NCBI GenBank assembly: GCA_015478655.1
Contig: JADMIJ010000030.1
Coordinates: 1-44,876, forward strand
Direction of reading: 5' to 3'
Source: Acidimicrobiales bacterium
GTDB taxonomy: Bacteria; Actinomycetota; Acidimicrobiia; Acidimicrobiales; RAAP-2
Length of the DNA stretch: 44,876 bases
How positions within the stretch are numbered: the stretch's first letter is position 1; every line of letters begins with the position of its first letter. The notes under the pieces were generated by a model, which worked only from the letters and a program-made list of their open reading frames with translations, was not told the origin of the DNA and did not search any database. Shown here piece after piece: positions 27,840 through 35,937 of this stretch. The position numbers were made by a program, and so were the translations under genes.

Positions 27840-27904
27840 GCGGGCCCGAACGGAGTTGCCGGTGCACCGGAACGGGGTGGTCGGTGCAGTAGCCTCGCTC
27901 TCTG

Positions 27905-28705
27905 GTGGAACCCGACCTCTACAGTGCCTCCGTCGAGGTCTCCGCCCCCCGGGGCGCACCGCCCGGTCCACCGACCAATCCGCCGCCCGTGACCCGACCC
28001 GGGCGGGGGAACCCTCCCGCCACACCGCCGCGTTCGAAGAAGTGGATGTTCGAGTGGCTGGCGGTGCTGGCCATCGCGCTGGTGCTGGCGGTGTGCGTGC
28101 GGACGTTCGTGGCCCAGATGTTCTACATCCCGTCGGGGTCGATGCTCCCCACCCTCCAGATCGGCGACCGCATCGTGGTCAACAAGCTGAGCTACGACCT
28201 CCACGGCGTGGAGCGGGGCGACGTCGTGGTCTTCCGCCGGCCACCGCTGGAACAGGTCAACTATGCCGACCTGGTCAAGCGGGTCATCGGTTTGCCGGGC
28301 GACACCATCGCCACGGTCCACGGGGTGGTCACCATCAACGGGAAGCCGTTGGACGAGCCCTGGCTGTCCACCCCCTTGCCGGTGACGTCCCCCAGCCCCC
28401 TCCCTGACGCGTTCAGCCTCAGTCGCCCCTTCACCATCCCGGCCGGCCAGTACTTCGTCATGGGCGACAACCGCACCAACTCGGAGGACAGTCGGTATTT
28501 CGGGCCGATCTCCAAGGATCTGATCGTCGGCAAGATGGCGTTCAAGGCCTGGCCGCTCGAGGACTCGACCTGGTTGGTCGGGTTGTCGATCATCGGCATC
28601 GTCGTGCTCGTCCTCCTGCTGTTGGCCCTGCGGGCACCACGACCGCCCCCATCGCCCGGTGGGACATCCCCGCGGGGCCCTCCCGCCTCCAACGGCAGCC
28701 GTTAG
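27905..28705 (+). CDS. lepB: Signal peptidase I (second of a tandem pair)
   Basis: This 266-residue paralogue of the preceding gene has Ser79 in SGSMLPT and Lys125 in DLVKRVIGLPG, after a longer Pro-rich cytoplasmic N-terminus. It differs in having a second hydrophobic helix near the C-terminus (IIGIVVLVLLLLALRA) and a Pro-rich tail, which gives another membrane anchor. The 65-bp gap after the first copy contains a TAGCCT -10 box 9 nt before the GTG. The tatB gene follows, so export genes cluster here. Confidence 0.93.
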   Translation: MEPDLYSASVEVSAPRGAPPGPPTNPPPVTRPGRGNPPATPPRSKKWMFEWLAVLAIALVLAVCVRTFVAQMFYIPSGSMLPTLQIGDRIVVNKLSYDLHGVERGDVVVFRRPPLEQVNYADLVKRVIGLPGDTIATVHGVVTINGKPLDEPWLSTPLPVTSPSPLPDAFSLSRPFTIPAGQYFVMGDNRTNSEDSRYFGPISKDLIVGKMAFKAWPLEDSTWLVGLSIIGIVVLVLLLLALRAPRPPPSPGGTSPRGPPASNGSR

Positions 28706-28786
28706 GCCAAGGGCGGCGGCACGGCGCAGCAGGCGCCGGGCACGACCCGATGCCGGTCGGCCGTGCACGCCGGTACACTTCAGTTC

Positions 28787-29272
28787 GTGCCATTCCTCAG
28801 TCCGGCGAAGGTGCTGGTCATCCTGGTCGTGGCCCTCATCGTCCTCGGTCCCGACAAGCTGCCCAAGGTGGCCAAGCAGATCGGTGGTCTGTGGGGTGAC
28901 TTCCGGAGGTTCCGCGAGCGGCTCGAGTCGGACGTGCGGGGGTCGTTCCCGGACCTGCCCTCCACCGAGTCGATCGCCCAGGCGGTGCGTTCCCCCCTTT
29001 CGTTCCTCGACAATCTCGCCGATTCCCACGTTGCCGGTTCGCCCAGTGCGGAGAACGGCACGACATCTGAAACGGCCAACGGATCCGAAGTAGCTGATGT
29101 GCACGGCGACGCGCTCCCACCCTCGGTCGGCTCCAACCGGCCGGCCGGAAGCGTGCACACCGCGGGGGAGTCGCCGCCGGTTGCCGGGGCACTGATCGCC
29201 GACCCGGGCAGAATCGTCCACCAGGTCCGTTCCACCGGTGGGATCGTCCCCGACGACCCTGGGATGAACTGA
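28787..29272 (+). CDS. tatB: Twin-arginine translocase TatA/TatB-type subunit
   Basis: This is a single-span component of the Tat pathway for folded proteins. The N-terminus has LSPAKVLVILVVALIVLGPDKLP, with the LGP-x-KLP hinge, followed by the amphipathic helix KVAKQIGGLWGDFRRFRERL. The tail to residue 162 is long, acidic and disordered, as in TatB. A TACACT -10 box ends 7 nt before GTG 28787, which favours that leaderless start over the upstream GTG at 28763. tatC follows after 48 bp. Confidence 0.9.
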   Translation: MPFLSPAKVLVILVVALIVLGPDKLPKVAKQIGGLWGDFRRFRERLESDVRGSFPDLPSTESIAQAVRSPLSFLDNLADSHVAGSPSAENGTTSETANGSEVADVHGDALPPSVGSNRPAGSVHTAGESPPVAGALIADPGRIVHQVRSTGGIVPDDPGMN

Positions 29273-29320
29273 CCCTGCCCGTACGGCGGGCAGCGCACCG
29301 ACCAGTTCGAATCCGAGACC

Positions 29321-30070
29321 ATGGCCATCTCCCTCAAACGTCGTAGCGAGGCCCGACCCAAGCCGGATGCCATGACCCTGGTCGAGCATCTGACCGAGCT
29401 GCGCGGCCGGGTGCTGATCAGCGCGGCGGCATTCGTGGTCACCGCCACCGCCGCCTTTCTGCTCTATCCGCACATCCTCTCCTTCCTCCAGCAGCCCTAC
29501 TGCAATCTCAATCCGCACCACTGCGGCTTCTACATCACCGGACCGCTGGACGGGCTCGCCCTGCGGATCAAGATCGCTGCCTACGGCGGGGTGTTCCTGG
29601 CCTCGCCGGTGTGGCTGTGGGAGCTCTGGCGATTCATCACCCCGGGACTCAATCCCAAGGAGAAGAAGTACGCCATCCCGTTCATCGTGGCCTCGATCCT
29701 CCTGTTCGCCCTGGGTTGCCTGGTGGCCTATCTGACCTTCCCCCACGCCTTGGGCTTCCTGACCAGCATCGGCGGCCCGAGCCTGAACCAGATCCTCGAT
29801 CCGACCAAGTACCTGAGCCTGATCGTGTTGCTGATGACGGTGTTCGGGCTCACCTTCGAATTCCCGGTGCTCCTCGTGTCGCTGGAAGTGGCCGGCGTGC
29901 TGACACCGAAGAAGCTGTCGTCGTGGCGGCGGTGGGCCATCGTGCTCATCGTGGTGGTGGCCGGCGTGGTGACCCCGAGCTCGGACCCCTTCTCGATGAT
30001 GGCCATGGCTATTCCTCTCTACCTGTTCTACGAGCTGTCCATCGTCATCGGGAAGATCATCCGACGATGA
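29321..30070 (+). CDS. tatC: Sec-independent protein translocase TatC
   Basis: This is the core receptor of the Tat translocon, with six membrane helices. The conserved N-terminus MTLVEHLTELRGR precedes the first helix, with the periplasmic loop and the F-x-x-G-type cytoplasmic motif in place. ASPVWLWELWRFITPGLNPKEKK is the family block after helix 2. The length of 249 residues is normal. The stop overlaps the helicase start as ATGA. Together with tatB it forms a standard actinobacterial tat unit. Confidence 0.95.
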   Translation: MAISLKRRSEARPKPDAMTLVEHLTELRGRVLISAAAFVVTATAAFLLYPHILSFLQQPYCNLNPHHCGFYITGPLDGLALRIKIAAYGGVFLASPVWLWELWRFITPGLNPKEKKYAIPFIVASILLFALGCLVAYLTFPHALGFLTSIGGPSLNQILDPTKYLSLIVLLMTVFGLTFEFPVLLVSLEVAGVLTPKKLSSWRRWAIVLIVVVAGVVTPSSDPFSMMAMAIPLYLFYELSIVIGKIIRR

Positions 30071-32136
30071 CCACCGGGCGTCACCGGGGGACGGCCCGGG
30101 ACGCCGGCGACGGAGCGGGGGAGGGGTTCCGGGAGCGATTCGAACGGGGACTCGGGTTCCCCCTGGACGGGTTCCAGCACCGGGCCCTTGATGCCATCGA
30201 TGGCGGCGAATCAGTGCTGGTGTCGGCGCCCACCGGATCGGGCAAGACGGTGATCGCCGATTATGCCGCAGCGCGGGCCCTCGAGCTCGGCGGGAAGGCG
30301 TTCTACACCACGCCGATCAAGGCCCTCTCCAACCAAAAGTTCGCCGAGCTGTCCAAGCGCTATGGGGAGGAACGCGTCGGGCTGCTGACCGGCGACGTCT
30401 CCTACCAGGCCCGGGCGCCGATCGTGGTCATGACCACCGAGGTGCTCCGCAACATGCTCTTCGCCCGCTCGTCGATGCTCGACGGGTTGGAGGTGGTGGT
30501 GCTCGACGAGGTCCACTACCTCCAGGATCCCTATCGGGGCTCGGTGTGGGAGGAGGTGCTGGTGCTCACGCCTCCCCAGGTGCGTTTCGTGAGCCTCTCG
30601 GCCACGGTGAGCAATGCCCGGGACTTCGGGGCCTGGCTCACCTCCGTACGGGGGACCACCCGGGTCGTCGTGGAGACCCACCGCCCGGTCACCCTGCACA
30701 ACCACTACGCCGTGGCCGAGCGGGGCCGGGACCACATCACCGTGCTGCCCCTGCTCCGGGACGGACGGCCCAACTCCGACGGCGTCGCCCTCGACGACCG
30801 CCGCCGTCGCAATCCCCGCCACCGGTACCGGGCGCCGCGCCGGGGCGAAGTGGTGGAGTACCTGGCCTCGGCGGGCATGCTCCCCGCCATCACCTTCATC
30901 TTCTCGAGAGCCGCCTGCGATGACGCCACCCGTCAGTGCCTCCAGGACGGCATCCGGCTGACCACCGGTGAAGAGCGGGAGCAGATCCGCCGGCTGACCG
31001 AGGCCGCCGTCGAGCGGCTCAGCGACGACGACCTGCGCACCTTGGGCTACGGACCGTGGTCGGCGGCTCTGGAAGCCGGCATCGCCCCCCACCACGCAGG
31101 CCTGGTCCCGGCCTTCCGCCAGGCCGTGGAGCAGTGCTTCTCCGCCGGGCTGTTGAAAGTGGTGTTCGCCACCGAGACACTGGCCCTGGGCATCAACATG
31201 CCCGCTCGGAGCGTGGTGGTGGAGCGGTTCGCCAAGTTCCGGGGTTCCGACACGTCGGCCCTGACCTCCGGCGAGTACCAGCAGTTGACGGGCCGGGCCG
31301 GGCGCCGGGGCATCGACACCGTCGGCCACGCCGTGGTCCTGTGGTCGGCGGCCACCTCCTTCTCCCTGGTGGCGCGGACCGCCATCGCCCCTCCGCCCGA
31401 TCTGGTGTCCTCCTTCCACCCCACCTACAACCTGGCCGTCAACCTCGTCCGCCGGTGGTCGCGGGAGGAGGCCCACGGGCTCCTGGCCGCCTCCTACGGG
31501 CAATGGCAGGCGCCTCCCGGCTCGGTCTCGTTGGCGGCCCTGCTGGACCGGCGGCTCGCCATCCTGGAGGCACGGGGCTTCATCGAAGGTTGGCACCTGA
31601 CCGAATCGGGCCACGCCCTGGCCTCCATCTACCATGAGTCGGACCTGCTGGTGACCGATGCCCTCCGGCAAGGACTGTTCGACGGGCTCGATCCCGCCGC
31701 ACTGGCCGGGGTGGTCTCGGCGTTCACCTTCGAGGCCCGCCGGACCGGGGAGGACGAGCGCCCGCCCCGGCAGCAACACGTCGTCGATCGACTGGCCAGG
31801 CTCAGCGCTCTGGCCGGTGACCTTCGGGCGGACGAGCGCCGCGTGGGTCTCCGCCGCACCCGGCGCCCCGACGCCGGACTGGCCCGGGCCGTCATGGGGT
31901 GGGCCGGCGGATCCAACCTCGACTCGGTGCTGCGGGAGGCTGACGTGGCCCCCGGTGACTTCGTCCGGAACATCCGCCAGTTGATCGACCTCATGCGACA
32001 GCTGGCCCAGGTGGCCCCGGATCCGCCCACCCGGGAGGCGGCCCAACTGGCCGTGGCGTTGCTCAGGCGGGGGGTGGTGGGGGCGGACGATCCGGCCTCG
32101 GTGGGGTCCGCGCCTGACCCGCCGGTCCCGTCGTAG
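30067..32136 (+). CDS. helY: HelY/Mtr4-like DExH RNA helicase
   Basis: This superfamily 2 helicase of 689 residues has Walker A APTGSGKT (residues 54-61), DEVH near 148-151, the motif LSATVSNA, and motif VI in QLTGRAGRRGID. Mycobacterial HelY, at the same place after tatC, is about 900 residues; this one has a shorter C-terminal region after the helical domain. The open frame extends well upstream, but ATG 30067 overlaps the tatC stop. Its role is probably RNA unwinding in decay or processing. Confidence 0.92.
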   Translation: MTTGRHRGTARDAGDGAGEGFRERFERGLGFPLDGFQHRALDAIDGGESVLVSAPTGSGKTVIADYAAARALELGGKAFYTTPIKALSNQKFAELSKRYGEERVGLLTGDVSYQARAPIVVMTTEVLRNMLFARSSMLDGLEVVVLDEVHYLQDPYRGSVWEEVLVLTPPQVRFVSLSATVSNARDFGAWLTSVRGTTRVVVETHRPVTLHNHYAVAERGRDHITVLPLLRDGRPNSDGVALDDRRRRNPRHRYRAPRRGEVVEYLASAGMLPAITFIFSRAACDDATRQCLQDGIRLTTGEEREQIRRLTEAAVERLSDDDLRTLGYGPWSAALEAGIAPHHAGLVPAFRQAVEQCFSAGLLKVVFATETLALGINMPARSVVVERFAKFRGSDTSALTSGEYQQLTGRAGRRGIDTVGHAVVLWSAATSFSLVARTAIAPPPDLVSSFHPTYNLAVNLVRRWSREEAHGLLAASYGQWQAPPGSVSLAALLDRRLAILEARGFIEGWHLTESGHALASIYHESDLLVTDALRQGLFDGLDPAALAGVVSAFTFEARRTGEDERPPRQQHVVDRLARLSALAGDLRADERRVGLRRTRRPDAGLARAVMGWAGGSNLDSVLREADVAPGDFVRNIRQLIDLMRQLAQVAPDPPTREAAQLAVALLRRGVVGADDPASVGSAPDPPVPS

Positions 32137-32148
32137 TGTGATCCGGGC

Positions 32149-33807
32149 ATGTTCCCCTACGCCGTGGAGACCTTCAGCACTGACGAGGAGGACATCCTCC
32201 GTCGCTACGTCACCAATCTCGACCGGCCGGTATTTGCCCTGGTCAACCTGCCCGAAGTTGTAAAGGGAGCCCTGTTCGCCCGCTACTCGCGGTCCCCCAA
32301 GAGCCTGCGCCGGTTATTCCTCGACGAGTTCGTGGGCGAGTTGGACATCTCCGGCGACGTCACCGTCGACGCCACCGTCGGGGTGGAGCGGGCGGAGCAG
32401 CTCTACGAGAAGGTCTTCTTCGAGTACGGCGACGATTCGGTGGCACAGCTCGGAGGGGTCCACCTGGCCTGCGAACAGGCGTCCAACGTCCTGACCAAGG
32501 TGCTCGAATGGGGGAGGCTCATGGCCTACCTCGAGCAGTCGACCCGCTACATCGCCTACAACAACCGCCTGAGCACCGGTCACTACCGCTACTACCGCGA
32601 CCCCGGCCTGCTCGACTCGCCTCTGGGCGCCCGCTACGTCGGGGACATGGATCGGATGTTCGACACCTACGGCGAGCTGCTCGACACGGCTCGGGCCTGG
32701 CTGGCGGCGCGGCACCCGCGCCAGCCGGGCGACTCCGACTTCGTCCACCGCCAGGCGGTCCGAGCCAAGGCCCTCGACGCCCTCCGCGGGCTCCTGCCGG
32801 CCGCCTCGCTGTCGAATGTGGGCATCTACGGCACAGGCCAGTCCTACGAGATGCTCCTGCTCCGCATGCGGTCGCACCCGTTGGCCGAGGCCCGCAACTA
32901 TGGCGATCTGATGCTGGAGGAGCTCCGCAAGGTGATCCCGTCCTTCCTGCAGCGGGTGGATCTCCCGGATCGTGGGGGTGCCTGGACCGCCTACCTGGAT
33001 CGGACCCATCGGGAGACCGGACGGTTGGTCGAGGAGTTGTTCCCGGATCTCGTGACACCCGTCGACCACCCGGTCGGCGGTCCCGCGGGGCAGCCGTCGG
33101 TCACGCTCCTCGACTTCGACCCCGATGGCGAGGAGAAGGTCATCGCCGCCATCTGCGCCCCTCTGACCGACCGGCCCGAGGAGGAGGTGCTGCGCCGGGT
33201 GGGCCTGCTCGGCGCCGAGGAGAAGCGCTCGCTGCTCCGGGCGTACGTCGGGGACCGGTCCAACCGGCGCCACCGACCGGGCCGGGCCCTCGAGCGGACC
33301 GGCTACCGCTTCGACGTGGTCACCGACTACGGCGCCTTCCGCGACCTGCAGCGCCATCGCATGCTGACCATCGAATGGCAGCCGCTCGGCAGCACGCTCG
33401 GCTACAACGTGCCCGAGGTGGTGGAGGAGGCGGGGCTGACGGAGCGTTTCGTCGCCTCGCTGGAGCGCTCGCGCCAACTGTGCGAGGCGCTGCTCCCCGT
33501 GTTCCCGGTGGAGTCGGCCTATGCGGTGGCACTGGCCTACCGCATCCGCTATTCGATGCAGATGAATGCGCGGGAGGCAATGCATCTCACCGAGCTCCGA
33601 TCGGGCCCGCAGGGCCACCCGAGCTACCGCTGGGTGGCCCAGGAGATGCACCGCCTGATCGCCGACCAGGCGGGGCACCGGCTGTTGGCCGAAGCGATGT
33701 CCCATGTCGATTACGGCGCCGAGGACCTCGAGCGGCTCGACGCCGAGCGCCGCGCCGAGGGAAAGCGGAAATCGATGACGGCGGCAGGAAATCGCGCAAA
33801 CCCGTGA
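32149..33807 (+). CDS. Double-domain ThyX-like protein
   Basis: This 552-residue protein consists of two consecutive ThyX (flavin-dependent thymidylate synthase) folds. The N-terminal half has the SxRY end of the ThyX motif (AYLEQSTRYI, residues 126-135), but the preceding RHR is replaced by WGR. At the distal site the NARE segment is replaced by GTGQSYE. The C-terminal half has RHR at 402-404 (LQRHRMLTIEW), without the STRY part, and NAREAMHLTELR near 472. So the halves retain complementary parts. It may be a flavin-dependent methylase or a divergent relative; activity is unproven. A TAGTGT box lies 9 nt upstream of the ATG. Confidence 0.75.
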   Translation: MFPYAVETFSTDEEDILRRYVTNLDRPVFALVNLPEVVKGALFARYSRSPKSLRRLFLDEFVGELDISGDVTVDATVGVERAEQLYEKVFFEYGDDSVAQLGGVHLACEQASNVLTKVLEWGRLMAYLEQSTRYIAYNNRLSTGHYRYYRDPGLLDSPLGARYVGDMDRMFDTYGELLDTARAWLAARHPRQPGDSDFVHRQAVRAKALDALRGLLPAASLSNVGIYGTGQSYEMLLLRMRSHPLAEARNYGDLMLEELRKVIPSFLQRVDLPDRGGAWTAYLDRTHRETGRLVEELFPDLVTPVDHPVGGPAGQPSVTLLDFDPDGEEKVIAAICAPLTDRPEEEVLRRVGLLGAEEKRSLLRAYVGDRSNRRHRPGRALERTGYRFDVVTDYGAFRDLQRHRMLTIEWQPLGSTLGYNVPEVVEEAGLTERFVASLERSRQLCEALLPVFPVESAYAVALAYRIRYSMQMNAREAMHLTELRSGPQGHPSYRWVAQEMHRLIADQAGHRLLAEAMSHVDYGAEDLERLDAERRAEGKRKSMTAAGNRANP

Positions 33808-33834
33808 CCTGGGCAGTTGTACAAATGCCCAGGT
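33807..33834. promoter_or_regulatory. 28-bp near-perfect palindrome after the ThyX-like gene
   Basis: ACCTGGGCA (33807-33815) and TGCCCAGGT (33826-33834) are perfect 9-bp arms, and the centre holds the palindrome TTGTACAA with a single G/A mismatch between. It begins at the last base of the stop codon. It is long and symmetric for a plain terminator and has no T-tract; an operator or a protein-binding site is also possible. Confidence 0.6.
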
Positions 33835-34299
33835 AGACAGGTGTGGGGGTCATTTGACGACCGGCACTGTCCGTGACCTATCGTGCGCCCAGTCCCAGTC
33901 GCCCCGAAAAGCACACTGACCGGTTCCGACCGAACGGCGTGACTTGAGGGGGGGATGCTGTGAGAGGCGGAAGGAGACCCAGGGGATCGAGTAGAAAACA
34001 TTCCCGCGACACCGGTGGTTGCTACTGCAGGTAGCGGGGGAATGGTGCCAAAGACCCCCTGGGTCCGCCCGCCTGTGCCCGACGAGGCGGCGGCGCCGGA
34101 ACCTCGTGTGACGACGGCGGATCACCCTCCGTGCGTTGCGCTGGGACGCCGGGAGCGGCCCGCCCCTTCGACTCCCGTGAAGGTCGCCCGGCCTCCCGCA
34201 GCCCGCCGGAGACGACCACTTGTCGTGGCGAGCATGGGGGTGAACGATGTCTGCACCGAACCGTCTATGCTCCGCCCAACTCACCACTGAAAGACCGAG
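33835..34299 (+). other. Long non-coding stretch with promoter and leader-like structure
   Basis: No convincing gene lies between the ThyX-like stop and the DUF4193-type gene; short open frames here lack ribosome sites and family sequence. TTGACG near 33857 with TATCGT about 19 bp further on is a possible promoter, which would give a leader or independent RNA of about 400 nt. TATGCT at about 34265 may be a nearer promoter for the next gene. The nested stem at 33976-34065 lies within. Confidence 0.5.
33976..34065 (+). ncRNA. Candidate nested-stem structured RNA
   Basis: Three nested stems can form: GACCCAGGGG (33976-33985) with CCCCTGGGTC (34056-34065), 10 bp; CATTCCC (33999-34005) with GGGAATG (34038-34044), 7 bp; and GCTAC-tgcag-GTAGC (34021-34035), 5 bp. 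The internal loops are purine-rich. The strand is assumed to be that of the neighbours. It does not match a riboswitch class that I can confirm. Confidence 0.45.
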
Positions 34300-34788
34300 A
34301 TGCCACAAGAACTCGACGAAGTCGAAGGACCTGAGGAGCTCATCGAGGAGGACCTCGACGAGCTGGTGGCGGACGACGACCTCGTGGCCGAAGACGTCCT
34401 GGTCATCGAGGACGAGGACGACGACGCCGAACTGGCGGTGATCGAGGAGGAAGAAGAGAGCGCCATCGTGGACGTCCCCGAGCCGGCGGTCAAGGTGGCG
34501 GCCAAAGCCGGGGCGGCCACCGAGGAGTCGGAGGACGAAGAGGAGGAGGAGCCCGACGACGAGGACGTCGAGGCCAGCCTCGACACCATCTTGAAGGAGC
34601 GCCTGGTCGTCGAAGAGGTCGTCGAGGACGACGAGGACACCCCCGAGCCCGAGGACCGCAGCGGTGACGGCGTCGAACGGGTCCTGCCCAAGCAGCCGGG
34701 CGAATTCGTCTGCCGCTCGTGCTTCCTCGTGAAGCACCCCAACCAGTTGGCGGACCGGAAGAAGATGCTCTGCCGCGACTGCGTCTGA
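34300..34788 (+). CDS. DUF4193-type acidic zinc-ribbon protein
   Basis: This 162-residue protein begins with about 120 very acidic residues (long Glu/Asp runs) and ends in a zinc ribbon: C138 and C141 in CRSC, C158 and C161 in CRDC, with FLVKHPNQLA between. The C-terminus matches the actinobacterial DUF4193 family, which normally has a shorter acidic part of about 50-60 residues. The function of the family is unknown; acidic proteins of this kind may bind RNA polymerase or basic partners, but that is only a guess. It is co-directional with, and close to, the next gene. Confidence 0.8.
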   Translation: MPQELDEVEGPEELIEEDLDELVADDDLVAEDVLVIEDEDDDAELAVIEEEEESAIVDVPEPAVKVAAKAGAATEESEDEEEEEPDDEDVEASLDTILKERLVVEEVVEDDEDTPEPEDRSGDGVERVLPKQPGEFVCRSCFLVKHPNQLADRKKMLCRDCV

Positions 34789-34801
34789 CAGGGAGCCGAC
34801 C

Positions 34802-35362
34802 ATGGCAGATCCGCCCGATGGGCAATCCGACGACAGCCCGCTGAGCGAACGGCTCCTCGACCTGTTCGTCTTCGTCCCGGCCGGCATCGCCGTCTCGCTG
34901 GTCGAGGAGCTGCCCAAGCTGGCGGCCCGCGGCAGGGAGCGACTGGGAGTGCGTGTCTCGTCAGCCCGGGCGGTGGGAAAGGTGGCGGTGAGGACCGGGG
35001 GCAACCAACTGCGCAAGCGTTCGGGCGGACTGCTCCGTCGCCAGGGGGAGGCACCCGCAGGTCCCCAACGCGGCGGGGGGCGGACGTCACCGGGCGGGCC
35101 GGTGCCCGGACGGGGCCCATCCTCGGTCCCCCCCATGGCGGTACCGGTGCGTCCCGTTGCCGTTCCGGGCACCAACCACGTCCCGCCCGTGTCGGCTCTC
35201 TCCATTCCGGGGTTTGACACGCTGTCCGCCTCCCAGGTGGTCCAGCGCCTCGATGGGCTCAATCGGGCCGATCTGGTGTCGGTCCGGACCTACGAGTCGG
35301 CCACCCGTGGCCGGAGGACGATCCTCAGCCGGGTCGATCAGCTCCTCGACGAGCGGTCCTGA
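34802..35362 (+). CDS. Hypothetical protein with conserved C-terminal helical motif
   Basis: This 186-residue protein has an N-terminal region with a hydrophobic helix LFVFVPAGIAVSLVEELPKL (about 21-40), a basic Gly/Pro/Arg-rich disordered linker (about 55-135) and a compact C-terminus built around DTLSASQVVQRL and ADLVSVRTYESA-like helices. That end resembles a short module seen in several actinobacterial proteins of unknown role. The ATG lies 13 bp after the DUF4193-type gene, with GGGAG upstream. Confidence 0.7.
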   Translation: MADPPDGQSDDSPLSERLLDLFVFVPAGIAVSLVEELPKLAARGRERLGVRVSSARAVGKVAVRTGGNQLRKRSGGLLRRQGEAPAGPQRGGGRTSPGGPVPGRGPSSVPPMAVPVRPVAVPGTNHVPPVSALSIPGFDTLSASQVVQRLDGLNRADLVSVRTYESATRGRRTILSRVDQLLDERS

Positions 35363-35393
35363 CCCCGGCGTCGGCAGGCGTCGAGTCGATCAG

Positions 35394-35870
35394 ATGGAAG
35401 CGGTGCGAACGGCGACGGTCGAGGACGCCCGGCGCCTCCTCGAATTGTCGGAGGAGTTCGTCCGGGGGGTCACCTCCACGCGGGGCGGGTCCCTGCTCGT
35501 CCAACCCAGCCTGGACGCCTCCGGGGAGGGTGGGCTGGCGGGGCGACTTCCCCAACTTCTCGGGGACGATACCTGCCTGGTGCTGGTGGGGACCGTCGAC
35601 GAGGCGGTCACCGGTTTCGCCCTCTGTCACCTCGAGGACCTCGCCGGCCAGGGGAGGCGCGGCATCCTCGACGCCTGCTATGTGGAGCCTGGGGCCAGGG
35701 GAGTGGGGGTGGGTCGGTTGCTGTTGGACACCGCGGTGACCTGGCTGGAGGACCGCCGGTGCCGGGGCGTCGACGGCATCGCCCTGCCCGGCGACCGGGC
35801 GGCGAAGAACTTCTTCGAGTCGGCGGGGTTCAAGGCGCGGATGCTCACCATGTACCGGGAACTCGGTTGA
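35394..35870 (+). CDS. GNAT-family N-acetyltransferase
   Basis: This 158-residue acetyl-CoA-dependent acetyltransferase has the acetyl-CoA motif as VEPGARGVGVGRLLL (motif A, R/Q-x-x-G-x-G/A) and a conserved AAKNFFESAGFK near the end. The substrate is unknown. The open frame extends to 35157, but the part upstream of ATG 35394 only shadows the preceding gene. It follows that gene by 31 bp, so the DUF4193, hypothetical and GNAT genes are probably one operon. Confidence 0.85.
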   Translation: MEAVRTATVEDARRLLELSEEFVRGVTSTRGGSLLVQPSLDASGEGGLAGRLPQLLGDDTCLVLVGTVDEAVTGFALCHLEDLAGQGRRGILDACYVEPGARGVGVGRLLLDTAVTWLEDRRCRGVDGIALPGDRAAKNFFESAGFKARMLTMYRELG

Positions 35871-35937
35871 GCCGTCGATGGAGCGGCGGCGTCTCGACCG
35901 TGGGCGCGACGGGTGCCGGAGCCGGTAGCACCTACGG

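Noticed and set aside
27713..29746. 677-residue minus-strand open frame opposite lepB and tat genes
   Set aside because: It spans three well-supported genes on the other strand and has low-complexity composition.
34033..34245. Resemblance to a ydaO (c-di-AMP) riboswitch: GCGGGGGA and a later GGGGTGAA
   Set aside because: The two pieces are about 200 nt apart, the other conserved blocks are missing and the downstream gene is not a cell-wall hydrolase.
34015..34290. Short open frames in the 33.8-34.3 kb gap
   Set aside because: No ribosome sites, no conserved sequence, and they cross the nested-stem element.
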